Virus record (IMG/VR): IMGVR_UViG_3300028008_000116
Span: 1 to 22,671 of that record
Direction: 5' to 3' (one strand)
Source of the DNA: a virus
DNA length: 22,671 nt
Part shown: piece after piece, positions 12,528-19,998 of the stretch
Layout of the letters: each line of letters begins with the position of its first letter
Position numbering within the stretch: position 1 is the stretch's first letter
Notes under the pieces: model-generated
Databases searched by the model: none
What the model was told of the DNA's origin: nothing
The model's input: the letters and a program-made list of their open reading frames with translations, nothing else
Made by a program: the position numbers and the translations under genes

Positions 12528-13081
12528 TATATTTTCTTTACTCCTGCTTGTTCTTGTGCTTGTTGTCTTGGTGTTTTTTGTGCTTCTTGTTTTATAGTTT
12601 TTGCTCTTGCAATAGCTTCTGCTAATCCCCCTTTTTGAGCTGACGCCTTTTCGGGTTCAGGTGTAGGTTCAATATCTAATACTTTTTCATCTACTACTGG
12701 AGTCTGTATTGATTCTACACTTTTAGTTTTAGCAACTTTTGGAGTCTTAGTGCTTCGTTTTTCTTTAAATGCTTTGTCCTCTTTGGCATTTGTTTCTTGC
12801 AATTTATACGGATTAGGTGCAGGAGGTGCTGGCGGAATAACACGTTCAATGGTTGCAGCAGATTCTTGCGGAATTTCATTTTGCGGTCCAATCTGTTTGT
12901 TATAAGCTCGTTGAGATTGCTTTACCTTAGAGTCAACTACTTTGTTAAAGGTATCAACTCTGTCGCCACGTGCATTTACGCCCATGTTGCCAACTGCACG
13001 AACCGTTTCATTTTGTAATAACAAGGCTCCAAGGTCAACTGATTTGCCTTGTGAACTTCTATAAACTTTTTTACTTGCCAT
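12527..13081 (-). CDS. Conserved-looking T4-like phage protein, low-complexity tail
   Basis: A 184-residue basic protein. The N-terminal 60 residues (KVYRSSQGKSVDLGALLLQN, then VRAVGNMGVNARGDRVD) look ordered and resemble a family I have seen in cyanophages, annotated as hypothetical or virion protein. The rest is Pro/Ala/Lys/Gln-rich (for example PPAPPAPNPYK) and probably disordered. A late-promoter-like GATAAATA lies 29 bases upstream, and AGGAG precedes the ATG, so late expression and a virion role are likely but not shown. Confidence 0.75.
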   Translation of the reverse strand: MASKKVYRSSQGKSVDLGALLLQNETVRAVGNMGVNARGDRVDTFNKVVDSKVKQSQRAYNKQIGPQNEIPQESAATIERVIPPAPPAPNPYKLQETNAKEDKAFKEKRSTKTPKVAKTKSVESIQTPVVDEKVLDIEPTPEPEKASAQKGGLAEAIARAKTIKQEAQKTPRQQAQEQAGVKKI

Positions 13082-13109
13082 TTGGTACTCCTATTAACTG
13101 CGTAGTTAA

Positions 13110-13117
13110 TATTTATC
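13110..13117 (-). promoter_or_regulatory. Late-promoter-like box GATAAATA
   Basis: The minus strand reads AAGATAAATATTAACT, overlapping the stop codon of the DnaE-like gene and 29 bases upstream of the ATG at 13081. It matches the late-type boxes at 15853, 22051 and 22552. Confidence 0.55.
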
Positions 13118-13586
13118 TTAGAAACTCACCAGGGTCTAAATCATAGTACATGCTATCAATTCTGTGTACACCAAGCAAGTATAACACATAACTTGCAACA
13201 CTTGATCCTCTGCCTACACCCCATATTATCTTATTATTTCGCATGGTATCCACAAGATACTTAAGATACTTTAGCAAGTTAAACAAGTTGCGTTCTTGAA
13301 ACATCAACAGTTCTTCGCCAGCACGTTGTATCTCTGGTTGTGTTTTACAAAGATCAATCACATGCTGTGCAATATCCATTTGTTTGTACTCTTCAGGCAT
13401 TAACCAGTTGCGTTGATTCATCATATCATACTCATCAACACTCAATGATATATCAGTTTCAGGTGACGTATCTTCAAGTTGCACAGTGCCATCCACAGTA
13501 ATATCAGCAGTTGTTTGTTGTTTCATAATCAAATCAACTACGTCTTCAATGTTGTATACTATTTCACCAAACTTATTTTTTATCAT
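13113..13586 (-). CDS. DnaE-like fragment (DNA polymerase III alpha GRGS region only)
   Basis: A 157-residue protein whose second half matches a short, highly conserved piece of bacterial replicative polymerase III alpha: a helix ERNLFNLLKYLKYLVDTMRN, then WGVGRGSSVASYVLYLLGV and HRIDSMYYDLDPGEFLR. In DnaE the equivalent is GPGRGSAAGSLVAYALGIT..DPL.Y.LLFERFLNP. The DnaE catalytic aspartates lie further downstream and are absent because the protein stops right after EFLR. It is therefore not a polymerase by itself. The GRGS loop could be a DNA- or nucleotide-binding unit kept on its own. Start ATG overlaps the upstream gene by 14 bases. Similar short DnaE-like genes may occur in other T4-like marine phages. 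Confidence 0.75.
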   Translation of the reverse strand: MIKNKFGEIVYNIEDVVDLIMKQQTTADITVDGTVQLEDTSPETDISLSVDEYDMMNQRNWLMPEEYKQMDIAQHVIDLCKTQPEIQRAGEELLMFQERNLFNLLKYLKYLVDTMRNNKIIWGVGRGSSVASYVLYLLGVHRIDSMYYDLDPGEFLR

Positions 13587-14214
13587 TGGGTTTGAATTCT
13601 ACTACGTTTTCACTTGAGTGTACAATTTTTTCAGGTGTGTTTTCAAGTTTGATTTCAATTACTGTTTCTGGTTCTTCGCCATTGTCCCAATCCAAGTCTA
13701 AACTTTTCCAGGTTGGGTTATTAAGTGCTACAATTTTCTTACGTGTACTTGTAAGTGTACTACAATTTGGACCAGTATCGCTCCACCATCCTGGTTTTTC
13801 ATAAGGCCCAGTTGTTTCCTCATCATGATGCAAATAACTTATTCCGCCGCCTATACTACTTCTTATGCTTATATCTAGTATATCTATCACATCTTCTGTA
13901 ACTGCTTGTAGTTTACTATACAATGCTAAACCCGTCAATTGGTCAGCAGGTTCATTTGGCAAAATCACTGTGCGAAAACCAACGTCTTGGTATTTTTTAG
14001 CAACTTTTTTGTCGTCATCACCAATTATAATTGCATCACTGAATTGTTCATAGATAATATATTTGCATCTTTCCAGTGCTATGTTATGGTCGATAGTATT
14101 CATCGACTTTGTCATCATCTGTAGATCAATACTGTATGTATTCATAATTACCCCAGTATCAAAATGTATGCCAGCAGTAAATGTTGGACTGAAACCTATT
14201 CTTACATTACTCAT
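13573..14214 (-). CDS. Unknown T4-like phage protein (213 aa)
   Basis: I do not recognise this protein. It has an alternating pattern that could be a nucleotide-binding fold: CKYIIYEQFSDAIIIGDDDKK, FRTVILPNEPADQL. A middle portion SIGGGISYLHHDEETTGPYE contains two adjacent His and several acidic residues, a possible metal site. The C-terminus is low-complexity. It is overlapped by the genes on both sides (4 and 14 bases), forming an operon with the DnaE-like fragment and the MazG-like gene. Confidence 0.72.
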   Translation of the reverse strand: MSNVRIGFSPTFTAGIHFDTGVIMNTYSIDLQMMTKSMNTIDHNIALERCKYIIYEQFSDAIIIGDDDKKVAKKYQDVGFRTVILPNEPADQLTGLALYSKLQAVTEDVIDILDISIRSSIGGGISYLHHDEETTGPYEKPGWWSDTGPNCSTLTSTRKKIVALNNPTWKSLDLDWDNGEEPETVIEIKLENTPEKIVHSSENVVEFKPNDKK

Positions 14215-14441
14215 GATATGTCTATTTTATCCTCAAACTTATCGTCTTTGTTACGACGTGCTTCGGCAGTGATTTCTGCCAATTTATTTTGATATGTATT
14301 AAGCGCCATTTGTAATTGATTTATTAGACTTGAATTACCCATTCTCATAGCCATAGATAACTTTGAATTAATTTCTGTAATTTTATCCAGAATCTCGCCT
14401 TCATCAAGTTTACCAATGTCATTTATTAATGGGTGTTCCAT
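14211..14441 (-). CDS. Small conserved-looking T4-like phage protein (76 aa)
   Basis: A helical 76-residue protein: MEHPLINDIGKLDEGEILDK, a long amphipathic helix region (SSLINQLQMALNTYQNKLAEITAEARR), and an ending KFEDKIDIS. I recall small cyanophage proteins of about this length with a similar HPLIN start and IDIS ending, without known function. The ATG shares one base with the end of the mazG gene, and its stop overlaps the next gene by four bases. Confidence 0.75.
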   Translation of the reverse strand: MEHPLINDIGKLDEGEILDKITEINSKLSMAMRMGNSSLINQLQMALNTYQNKLAEITAEARRNKDDKFEDKIDIS

Positions 14442-14851
14442 TATATGTCGCCGTCTACTCTGTTTTCACTATAGTGTGCATCAAAGTCGCCACCTGGGTA
14501 ACGTGCTTTGAGTTTATCAATGTTCATCTGTATAATAATATTTGGATCAACATTCAATGCACGACATGCATTTACCCAATACCACATGATATCACCAAGT
14601 TCCCTTTTTGCATGATACTGAGTATCATCATCCAATGGTTTGCCTTGAAATATACATTTTTTAACAATTTCCATAAACTCACCACCCTCTGCACTGATAC
14701 CTACTGCACCAGTTAGTAGTAAACTCATATTAACACCAGACTCACCTTCTAATTTATCTATTGTTTCACACATTGATGATGTGCTATTAGAATCTTCGCT
14801 TGTAACTGCTTTTACAAACTCTTTGTACTTGTTTAGATCTATTTGTTTCAT
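14441..14851 (-). CDS. mazG: MazG-like nucleotide pyrophosphohydrolase
   Basis: A 136-residue all-alpha pyrophosphatase of the MazG family. The metal-binding ExxE motif is Glu55-Gly-Gly-Glu58 (GISAEGGEFMEIVKK) and the second acidic pair is Glu84..Asp87 (AKRELGDIMWYW). The C-terminal IQMNIDKLKARYPGG is typical. It is single-domain, unlike E. coli MazG (263 residues), and matches the marine phage type, which hydrolyses nucleoside triphosphates, dGTP/dCTP in some studied cases. It is the first gene after a perfect sigma70 promoter (14874-14902), with AAAGGAG before a T7 run and the ATG. Expected early expression. Confidence 0.9.
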   Translation of the reverse strand: MKQIDLNKYKEFVKAVTSEDSNSTSSMCETIDKLEGESGVNMSLLLTGAVGISAEGGEFMEIVKKCIFQGKPLDDDTQYHAKRELGDIMWYWVNACRALNVDPNIIIQMNIDKLKARYPGGDFDAHYSENRVDGDI

Positions 14852-14873
14852 AAAAAAACTCCTTTACTCAATA

Positions 14874-14902
14874 ATTATACAGCAAAGGAGTTGGTATGTC
14901 AA
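14874..14902 (-). promoter_or_regulatory. Perfect-consensus sigma70 promoter
   Basis: On the minus strand TTGACA (14902-14897), a spacer of exactly 17 bases, and TATAAT (14879-14874), 23 bases before the mazG ATG. It lies in the gap between the late structural genes and the mazG unit, marking the boundary of late and early regions. Confidence 0.9.
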
Positions 14903-14917
14903 TTATTATTTTGCTCT

Positions 14918-15826
14918 TTATCCAAATGCGGCGCCGTTGTTTCCAATACAGTACCATTTGCTATTAATATACATCAGTGTGGCTGCTTCGCCAATTGTAT
15001 CAAATGTAATAGTACCTGTACCTGATGCTTTCCAACCTGCGTTGGTTACAGTAATAACCATATCACCACCGTCTGCTACAAAGGCAAATACTTTTACTTG
15101 TCCTTCTACACCAGCGGCCAGTGTGGCTGTCTCTGCTCCACCAGTTGTAAAGAAACTTGCAGTCTTTGTTAGGCTAGCTGCACCTGATGCGGCCAAGTCT
15201 TCTGAACCTGTAAGTTTAATTGGATTTGTAAAACTATCTCTTGGACGAGTAAGTTCGCTTAGGAATATACTTGTTCCGCCATCGTCTGTATGGAATTGAA
15301 ATTCATATGTGCCAGTTTCTGCAAATGTTATTACGTTTGAAGCAATACCTTGTATACCCACAACTGATTTTGCACTTGCTCCGTTGCCTACTGCACTTGG
15401 AAGTGTCATAGTATGTGCAACGTTTGCAACAGTGACTGTCACTGTAATATATGCTTGGTTACCTGCACTTGGAATGTTTGAAAATGCTAGTGTAATTGAA
15501 CCTGATGTTGTTACACTGTACCAGTTACCTGCACTGTAGTCAATTGCAGTCGACCCAGTTACTGATCCTAATGCTATTCTTGTGTCTCTGGTTGCTTGTA
15601 ATTTAGCATTCTTAATAACTGCACCAGCCATGTCATTGTCCAGTGTTGTACCAGTTAATGCACTTTTAAAAATACCTTTTGCTTGCAAGTCATCAATCTC
15701 AGTTTCTGCAAATTCAAAGTTTGATTTGATATTTGTGAAGTTGTCACGAAATCCTTGACTGTCATTATCCTGTCCAGCAACTGGATAGGTTGTGTCTATG
15801 TTGTTTGGATTGATACTGCTTGCCAT
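14918..15826 (-). CDS. Phage structural / fibre-like protein (302 aa)
   Basis: A beta-rich protein with Ala/Ser/Thr/Gly repeats. The N-terminus MASSINPNNIDTTYPVAGQD, then FRDNFTNIKSNFEFAETEIDDLQ, resembles the start of many T4-like cyanophage fibre proteins and is related in layout to NDNF(T/Q)ELY in the neighbours. The C-terminus ends MYINSKWYCIGNNGAAFG. It should be a virion surface component, perhaps a baseplate or fibre tip, but its exact location is unknown. A late-promoter-like GATAAATA lies about 27 bases upstream. Confidence 0.8.
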   Translation of the reverse strand: MASSINPNNIDTTYPVAGQDNDSQGFRDNFTNIKSNFEFAETEIDDLQAKGIFKSALTGTTLDNDMAGAVIKNAKLQATRDTRIALGSVTGSTAIDYSAGNWYSVTTSGSITLAFSNIPSAGNQAYITVTVTVANVAHTMTLPSAVGNGASAKSVVGIQGIASNVITFAETGTYEFQFHTDDGGTSIFLSELTRPRDSFTNPIKLTGSEDLAASGAASLTKTASFFTTGGAETATLAAGVEGQVKVFAFVADGGDMVITVTNAGWKASGTGTITFDTIGEAATLMYINSKWYCIGNNGAAFG

Positions 15827-15852
15827 ATTTAATCTCTCTGTTTATGTCTTTA

Positions 15853-15860
15853 TATTTATC
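15853..15860 (-). promoter_or_regulatory. Late-promoter-like box GATAAATA
   Basis: The minus strand reads TGATAAATATAAAG, 27 bases upstream of the ATG at 15826, in the short gap after the 1371-aa gene's stop. It matches the boxes before other structural genes. Confidence 0.6.
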
Positions 15861-15878
15861 ATATTACGTCTAGTAGTA

Positions 15879-18800
15879 TTAATAACTGTAACTACTACTT
15901 GAACTGCTACTACTTGAACTACTACTGGTGTAGCCACCGCCTCCACCTGATGATCCACCGCTGGTGCCGCCACCATAACTAGGTGTGCTTGGTACACTAG
16001 GGGTACTTGGGCTTGGAGTTATTGTAGGTGATGTAGTATCTTCTACAACTGTAGCCATTGGACCAAGATCTCCAGTGTACACATATTCTGGAAGATCTGG
16101 TTGAATTGCAACTCCATGTGTTGTACTACTGTTTGGCATGTAAAATTTTATACCCGGAAAGTCTTCAAAGGTATGAACATGACTTTTTCCATTGCCCAAA
16201 TTTAAATTACCAGTACCATCATCAGCCGCATCTGCTTCACTTTGTACAGTATATAACGGATAGTAATAGCCTTTCTTTCCTTCTGAGAAACCACTGTCAC
16301 TGGTACCAAAAATATAATATGGGCCTTTGTAGTCTGAAAGCGTTTGATTAATAGTTACTGGTCCGCTATCTACATGTGTAATTGCAGTGGTAGCGTCAGC
16401 AGAGCCTAAAATTGTATTAGCAGGATATACTAGATACTTGTCGTACTTGTCAGTCTTGCCGTAGACATCTACAGGGCTGGTAAACTGTGTAGCATTGGCA
16501 TCAAAAATTGTTGGATTGCCACTACTGGTTGGATTAGTTGTTTGATTTACATTAAATGTCGTAGTTAATGGTGGACTTGGATTCCAATTTCCACCATCTG
16601 TAGAATCTTCGTTTGCTACCCAGTTTGCAGTAAGCTGGTTATCTAAGATATACCTGTCACTAACAAAATTTACTCTGTTTAAAATTTCGCCAAAATTTGT
16701 TCTTATTTTATAACTTGTGCGATCTGCTTCGCCTGGATTAACGTATGCAATAACCCATGCTTTAGTAAAGCCTAATACCCGACCGTCAGTCTGCTTTGAC
16801 TTCATCCACAGTGGTAGCACTGTGTTTGTTTGCCCTACTACATCAACGACCCTATCTCTCATGTTTACAAGACTGTTTGGATACACAGTAGTCACTGTCC
16901 TGGATACTGTGCTGTCTGCGTTATAATGAAGATAACCATAGTATTCTTGTAAACTAACAAGATGTTGTTCTATCGCAAAATAAAAAGGATCTTCTCCAAC
17001 AGGAAATGTACATGTTCCTGCTTGGTTACTGTCATTAAACGGTCTGTCTGGATGTTGCAGTGCATAAGCATATGCACAACAAATTTGATGATTTTTTGCA
17101 ATTCCTTCGGCTCCGTCGCCAGTATAGTGTGCATCAAACAGCACTTCTTGTGCAACTGCCGTAAAGCCTCCCCATGTGCCCGGCACCATTGGCACAATAT
17201 CACTTTTGTTTGTAAGTCGATAGAAGTTATTGCCTAATGTATTTCCTGATCTATCAGAGAGAGCATTAAAATATTCTGCATATTTTTTATTGCCAACTGT
17301 TGGACTTGCACTAACATAACCTTCTATCACATCAAATTTGTCTAAACTTTGTGCATAGTTGGTGATTAAAGTACTAATTGAACTTCCTAAACTGTGTCCG
17401 CCAATTTTTATTTTTGTTTTTGTAGTATTTGTAAGTGCGTCAAAAAGACTTGTACCAGGTACATCTGCAGGACGTTCTTCGCCTTTAGGGCCAAGTCCTT
17501 TATAAGCAATAGTAAAACCGTTGTGTGTTTTACCTTTGCCAAATCCAGCAATTGGATTTATAACCTGTCCAGCCATAACGTCTAACTTGCCATCGTATTC
17601 ATTTTGTGTTCCACGCATGACAAGATATGCAGTGTCGCCGACTTCAATTAGAAATCCAAACGGAGCAATACTACGCACAACCTTAGGTGGAACCAGTTTG
17701 TTCCCATTAGGATCTTTGTCGATAGTGACTGTGTAGTCACAATATATAAGATCATCATTTGTAAGGGCTAGTAGTGCAGCCTTGAACTTGTCATATCGCA
17801 ATGGTTCATCTATGTTTACAGGACATTGATTAGTTGGCGACCAGTTAAACGTATCGTTTATTTTTGGATTTGGGTAGTACTTTGAATTTTTACTATCAAA
17901 GCGTTCTGCAGGATCTCCAGGTTGTCCATCTACTATCCAGTCTCTTGCCATCTGACTTCCTATGTTAGCCAACATGTTTAGATCTCGCATTTCGTTTAGC
18001 CAGGCAAAATCTTTTTGATCAAGTGCAGTAACATTTTCAGCACCCAAGTCGCCATTACTGAAATTGGCATTGAAAAATTCTACAACATCTGTTGCTTGTT
18101 CATCGTAAACAGTTGCTGGATATGGAAGTGTCAGTTGTTGTGGTGGCGATTCACCTAGTTTGTTTACACCTGTGTCAACTACATTACTGTATACAACTTC
18201 GTATTCAACAGTACCATCTGCATTTAATGCTTGTGCAGTTTCTATTTCGCCAAGTATAAGTTTCTTTCTAAAATGATTTTTCGAAAGAGCATTAAGATAT
18301 TCATCTAAGGTAGCAGTGTCCAAACTGAAGGCATGTGTATAAGTCACGTCAGTGGCAACGCCAAAGTAAGGATCGTCAGCTCTGTATAATCTAGACGGTT
18401 CAATTATATCTGTATCTTGTAACAAGCTGTTTAAAAAGTTTCTGTCTTCTTGATCAGGCATTGCCTTAATGTAGAGTCCTTGGTAAGGTGAATCATATTC
18501 TCTGTCGATAGTGATACGAAAACGTCTGTTAATACTTACTAGTCCATCTGAACTATATGCAGTAACAGTGAAATCAAACGCTTTATCAAATGTTGTTTCG
18601 TCTGGATTTAACCTTGTACTAACATCTTTGTCAAAGGTTGTAGTACCTCCATCAAACGAAAATGTATTGAAACTTACTCGCCCGGCAATGTTACCGCTTT
18701 CAAGTAATTGTAATCCTTGCGGTAATTTATTGTCAAGATTATAAGGACCAAGTTTAAAAAGTAGTAGTCTACCACTAGGATTTATAGCTTCTATTGCTAA

Positions 18801-19994
18801 AGTGCTTATATCGCCATTATTAAGACTTCCAAGACTATAAATTGGATCATCTATTGGCCTGTCTGGTATTAGTGTCCCAGTCAACCACGTGACACTATTT
18901 TCGATATTCCCTATTAGTGTAATATAATATGTATATGGTTCACTTACAACTTGATGGTTATTCTTTTTATAGATTGTGATATCAAATGTATATGTGGTTT
19001 CGGTAGCTCCTTGATCAGGGAAAAACCCTGTCAGCCATCCAGTAGTACGATCAAATGTTAAGCCAGGTGGAATATCAGCACTATCTCCCAAGGCTATCTC
19101 AAATTCAAATGGGTCTCCATCGCAATCAAATCCTGTTATTTGATATGCAAAAAAGTTATCATGTCTGAATGTACCAATTGTGCCGGCGGCAACTGTTGGA
19201 TTAGTTTCAGCTGGTGGATAGTTAGTAATATATGGTATACGCATCGGTGACAAGTCTGCAGTAAGCACTTCACTATCTGCAGTAAAGTCAGTGGTATCAG
19301 CAGTTAAACTATCACGACTAATTACGAACATAGTAAAAGTACGCAAGTTTTGGTCTTTGCCATCGCTTATTCGTAAAGTAAATTCATAATTTTTGTTTAT
19401 ACTTCTTTGTGAAAAATCAAAAGGATATAAATCAAATGCACTTGCATCATAACCTGAAGTTGCATCGTCAGGCAAATTACTAATGGCACTTATGTGTCCA
19501 CTTATTAAACCTGTAGTAGGATTAATTGTAAGTCCTGGTGGAAGTTCGCCGTTGTCTACGTCGATTATCACTATATCATTTGGGTCTGAGTCTGTAAATC
19601 CAATCTCAATATTAATATTATCACAATCATAGAAAGTACCAAGACTGCCTGCAGGTGTTGTAAATTCAGGTATGTCTTGTCCGGTAACTGTTAAACTAAA
19701 CGTTCTGTCGTTGATACTAAGTCCATCTGGGGAAGTTGCTCTGATTGCAAAAGTTGAAGTTACATTTTCACTTACTTCAGTTGGTGTGCCTTTTACACTA
19801 ACATATGCCTGTGGAACTCCTTCTACAGTGCCGGCACTGGTAACCTGTATACCTTCAGGTAATCTACCAGCAATTAATGTATAAGTTGGTGTTCCCCCAT
19901 CTGGATCAGTGGCTACAACTGATACATTAAAAAATAAATTTTCAGCAATAGTGCCGAGATCACCTGCGGCTGTTACCCATACTGGTTGTGCCAT
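15879..19994 (-). CDS. Giant fibre-like protein with Ig-like repeats and embedded class 3 lipase-like domain
   Basis: A 1371-residue protein. The first 500 residues hold four putative-Ig (He_PIG-like) units of about 95-120 residues, each with a signature such as GELPPGLTINPTTGLISG (149-166), IPPGLTFDRTTGWLTG (308-323) and LPQGLQLLESGNIAG (424-438). Residues about 740-980 look like an alpha/beta hydrolase of the fungal-type class 3 lipase family: AYLVMRGTQ (789-797), IKIGGHSLGSSIS (nucleophile Ser868), NKSDIVPMVPG (Asp932) and KNHQICCAYAYAL (His969), giving a plausible Ser-Asp-His triad. Residues about 1240-1300 (YYPLYTVQSEADAADD, HTFEDFPGIKFYMPNSS) resemble a motif common in marine T4-like structural proteins. 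The end is a Gly-rich then Ser-run tail (1341-1371). It is probably a tail or fibre protein that degrades host surface lipid or esters. Confidence 0.85.
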   Translation of the reverse strand: MAQPVWVTAAGDLGTIAENLFFNVSVVATDPDGGTPTYTLIAGRLPEGIQVTSAGTVEGVPQAYVSVKGTPTEVSENVTSTFAIRATSPDGLSINDRTFSLTVTGQDIPEFTTPAGSLGTFYDCDNINIEIGFTDSDPNDIVIIDVDNGELPPGLTINPTTGLISGHISAISNLPDDATSGYDASAFDLYPFDFSQRSINKNYEFTLRISDGKDQNLRTFTMFVISRDSLTADTTDFTADSEVLTADLSPMRIPYITNYPPAETNPTVAAGTIGTFRHDNFFAYQITGFDCDGDPFEFEIALGDSADIPPGLTFDRTTGWLTGFFPDQGATETTYTFDITIYKKNNHQVVSEPYTYYITLIGNIENSVTWLTGTLIPDRPIDDPIYSLGSLNNGDISTLAIEAINPSGRLLLFKLGPYNLDNKLPQGLQLLESGNIAGRVSFNTFSFDGGTTTFDKDVSTRLNPDETTFDKAFDFTVTAYSSDGLVSINRRFRITIDREYDSPYQGLYIKAMPDQEDRNFLNSLLQDTDIIEPSRLYRADDPYFGVATDVTYTHAFSLDTATLDEYLNALSKNHFRKKLILGEIETAQALNADGTVEYEVVYSNVVDTGVNKLGESPPQQLTLPYPATVYDEQATDVVEFFNANFSNGDLGAENVTALDQKDFAWLNEMRDLNMLANIGSQMARDWIVDGQPGDPAERFDSKNSKYYPNPKINDTFNWSPTNQCPVNIDEPLRYDKFKAALLALTNDDLIYCDYTVTIDKDPNGNKLVPPKVVRSIAPFGFLIEVGDTAYLVMRGTQNEYDGKLDVMAGQVINPIAGFGKGKTHNGFTIAYKGLGPKGEERPADVPGTSLFDALTNTTKTKIKIGGHSLGSSISTLITNYAQSLDKFDVIEGYVSASPTVGNKKYAEYFNALSDRSGNTLGNNFYRLTNKSDIVPMVPGTWGGFTAVAQEVLFDAHYTGDGAEGIAKNHQICCAYAYALQHPDRPFNDSNQAGTCTFPVGEDPFYFAIEQHLVSLQEYYGYLHYNADSTVSRTVTTVYPNSLVNMRDRVVDVVGQTNTVLPLWMKSKQTDGRVLGFTKAWVIAYVNPGEADRTSYKIRTNFGEILNRVNFVSDRYILDNQLTANWVANEDSTDGGNWNPSPPLTTTFNVNQTTNPTSSGNPTIFDANATQFTSPVDVYGKTDKYDKYLVYPANTILGSADATTAITHVDSGPVTINQTLSDYKGPYYIFGTSDSGFSEGKKGYYYPLYTVQSEADAADDGTGNLNLGNGKSHVHTFEDFPGIKFYMPNSSTTHGVAIQPDLPEYVYTGDLGPMATVVEDTTSPTITPSPSTPSVPSTPSYGGGTSGGSSGGGGGYTSSSSSSSSSSSSYSY

Positions 19995-19998
19995 GTTA

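Noticed and set aside
13113-13586. Frameshifted remnant of a full DnaE gene
   Set aside because: The upstream and downstream frames encode unrelated intact proteins, and the fragment has its own start and stop with operon-type overlaps.
14781-15299. A 172-codon plus-strand frame
   Set aside because: It runs antisense across the mazG start, its promoter and the structural gene, and its composition reflects the opposite strand.
16962-17237. Cys-rich 91-codon plus-strand frame and the 77-codon minus frame opposite it
   Set aside because: Both overlap the lipase-like domain of the large gene, whose frame carries the recognisable Ser-Asp-His residues.
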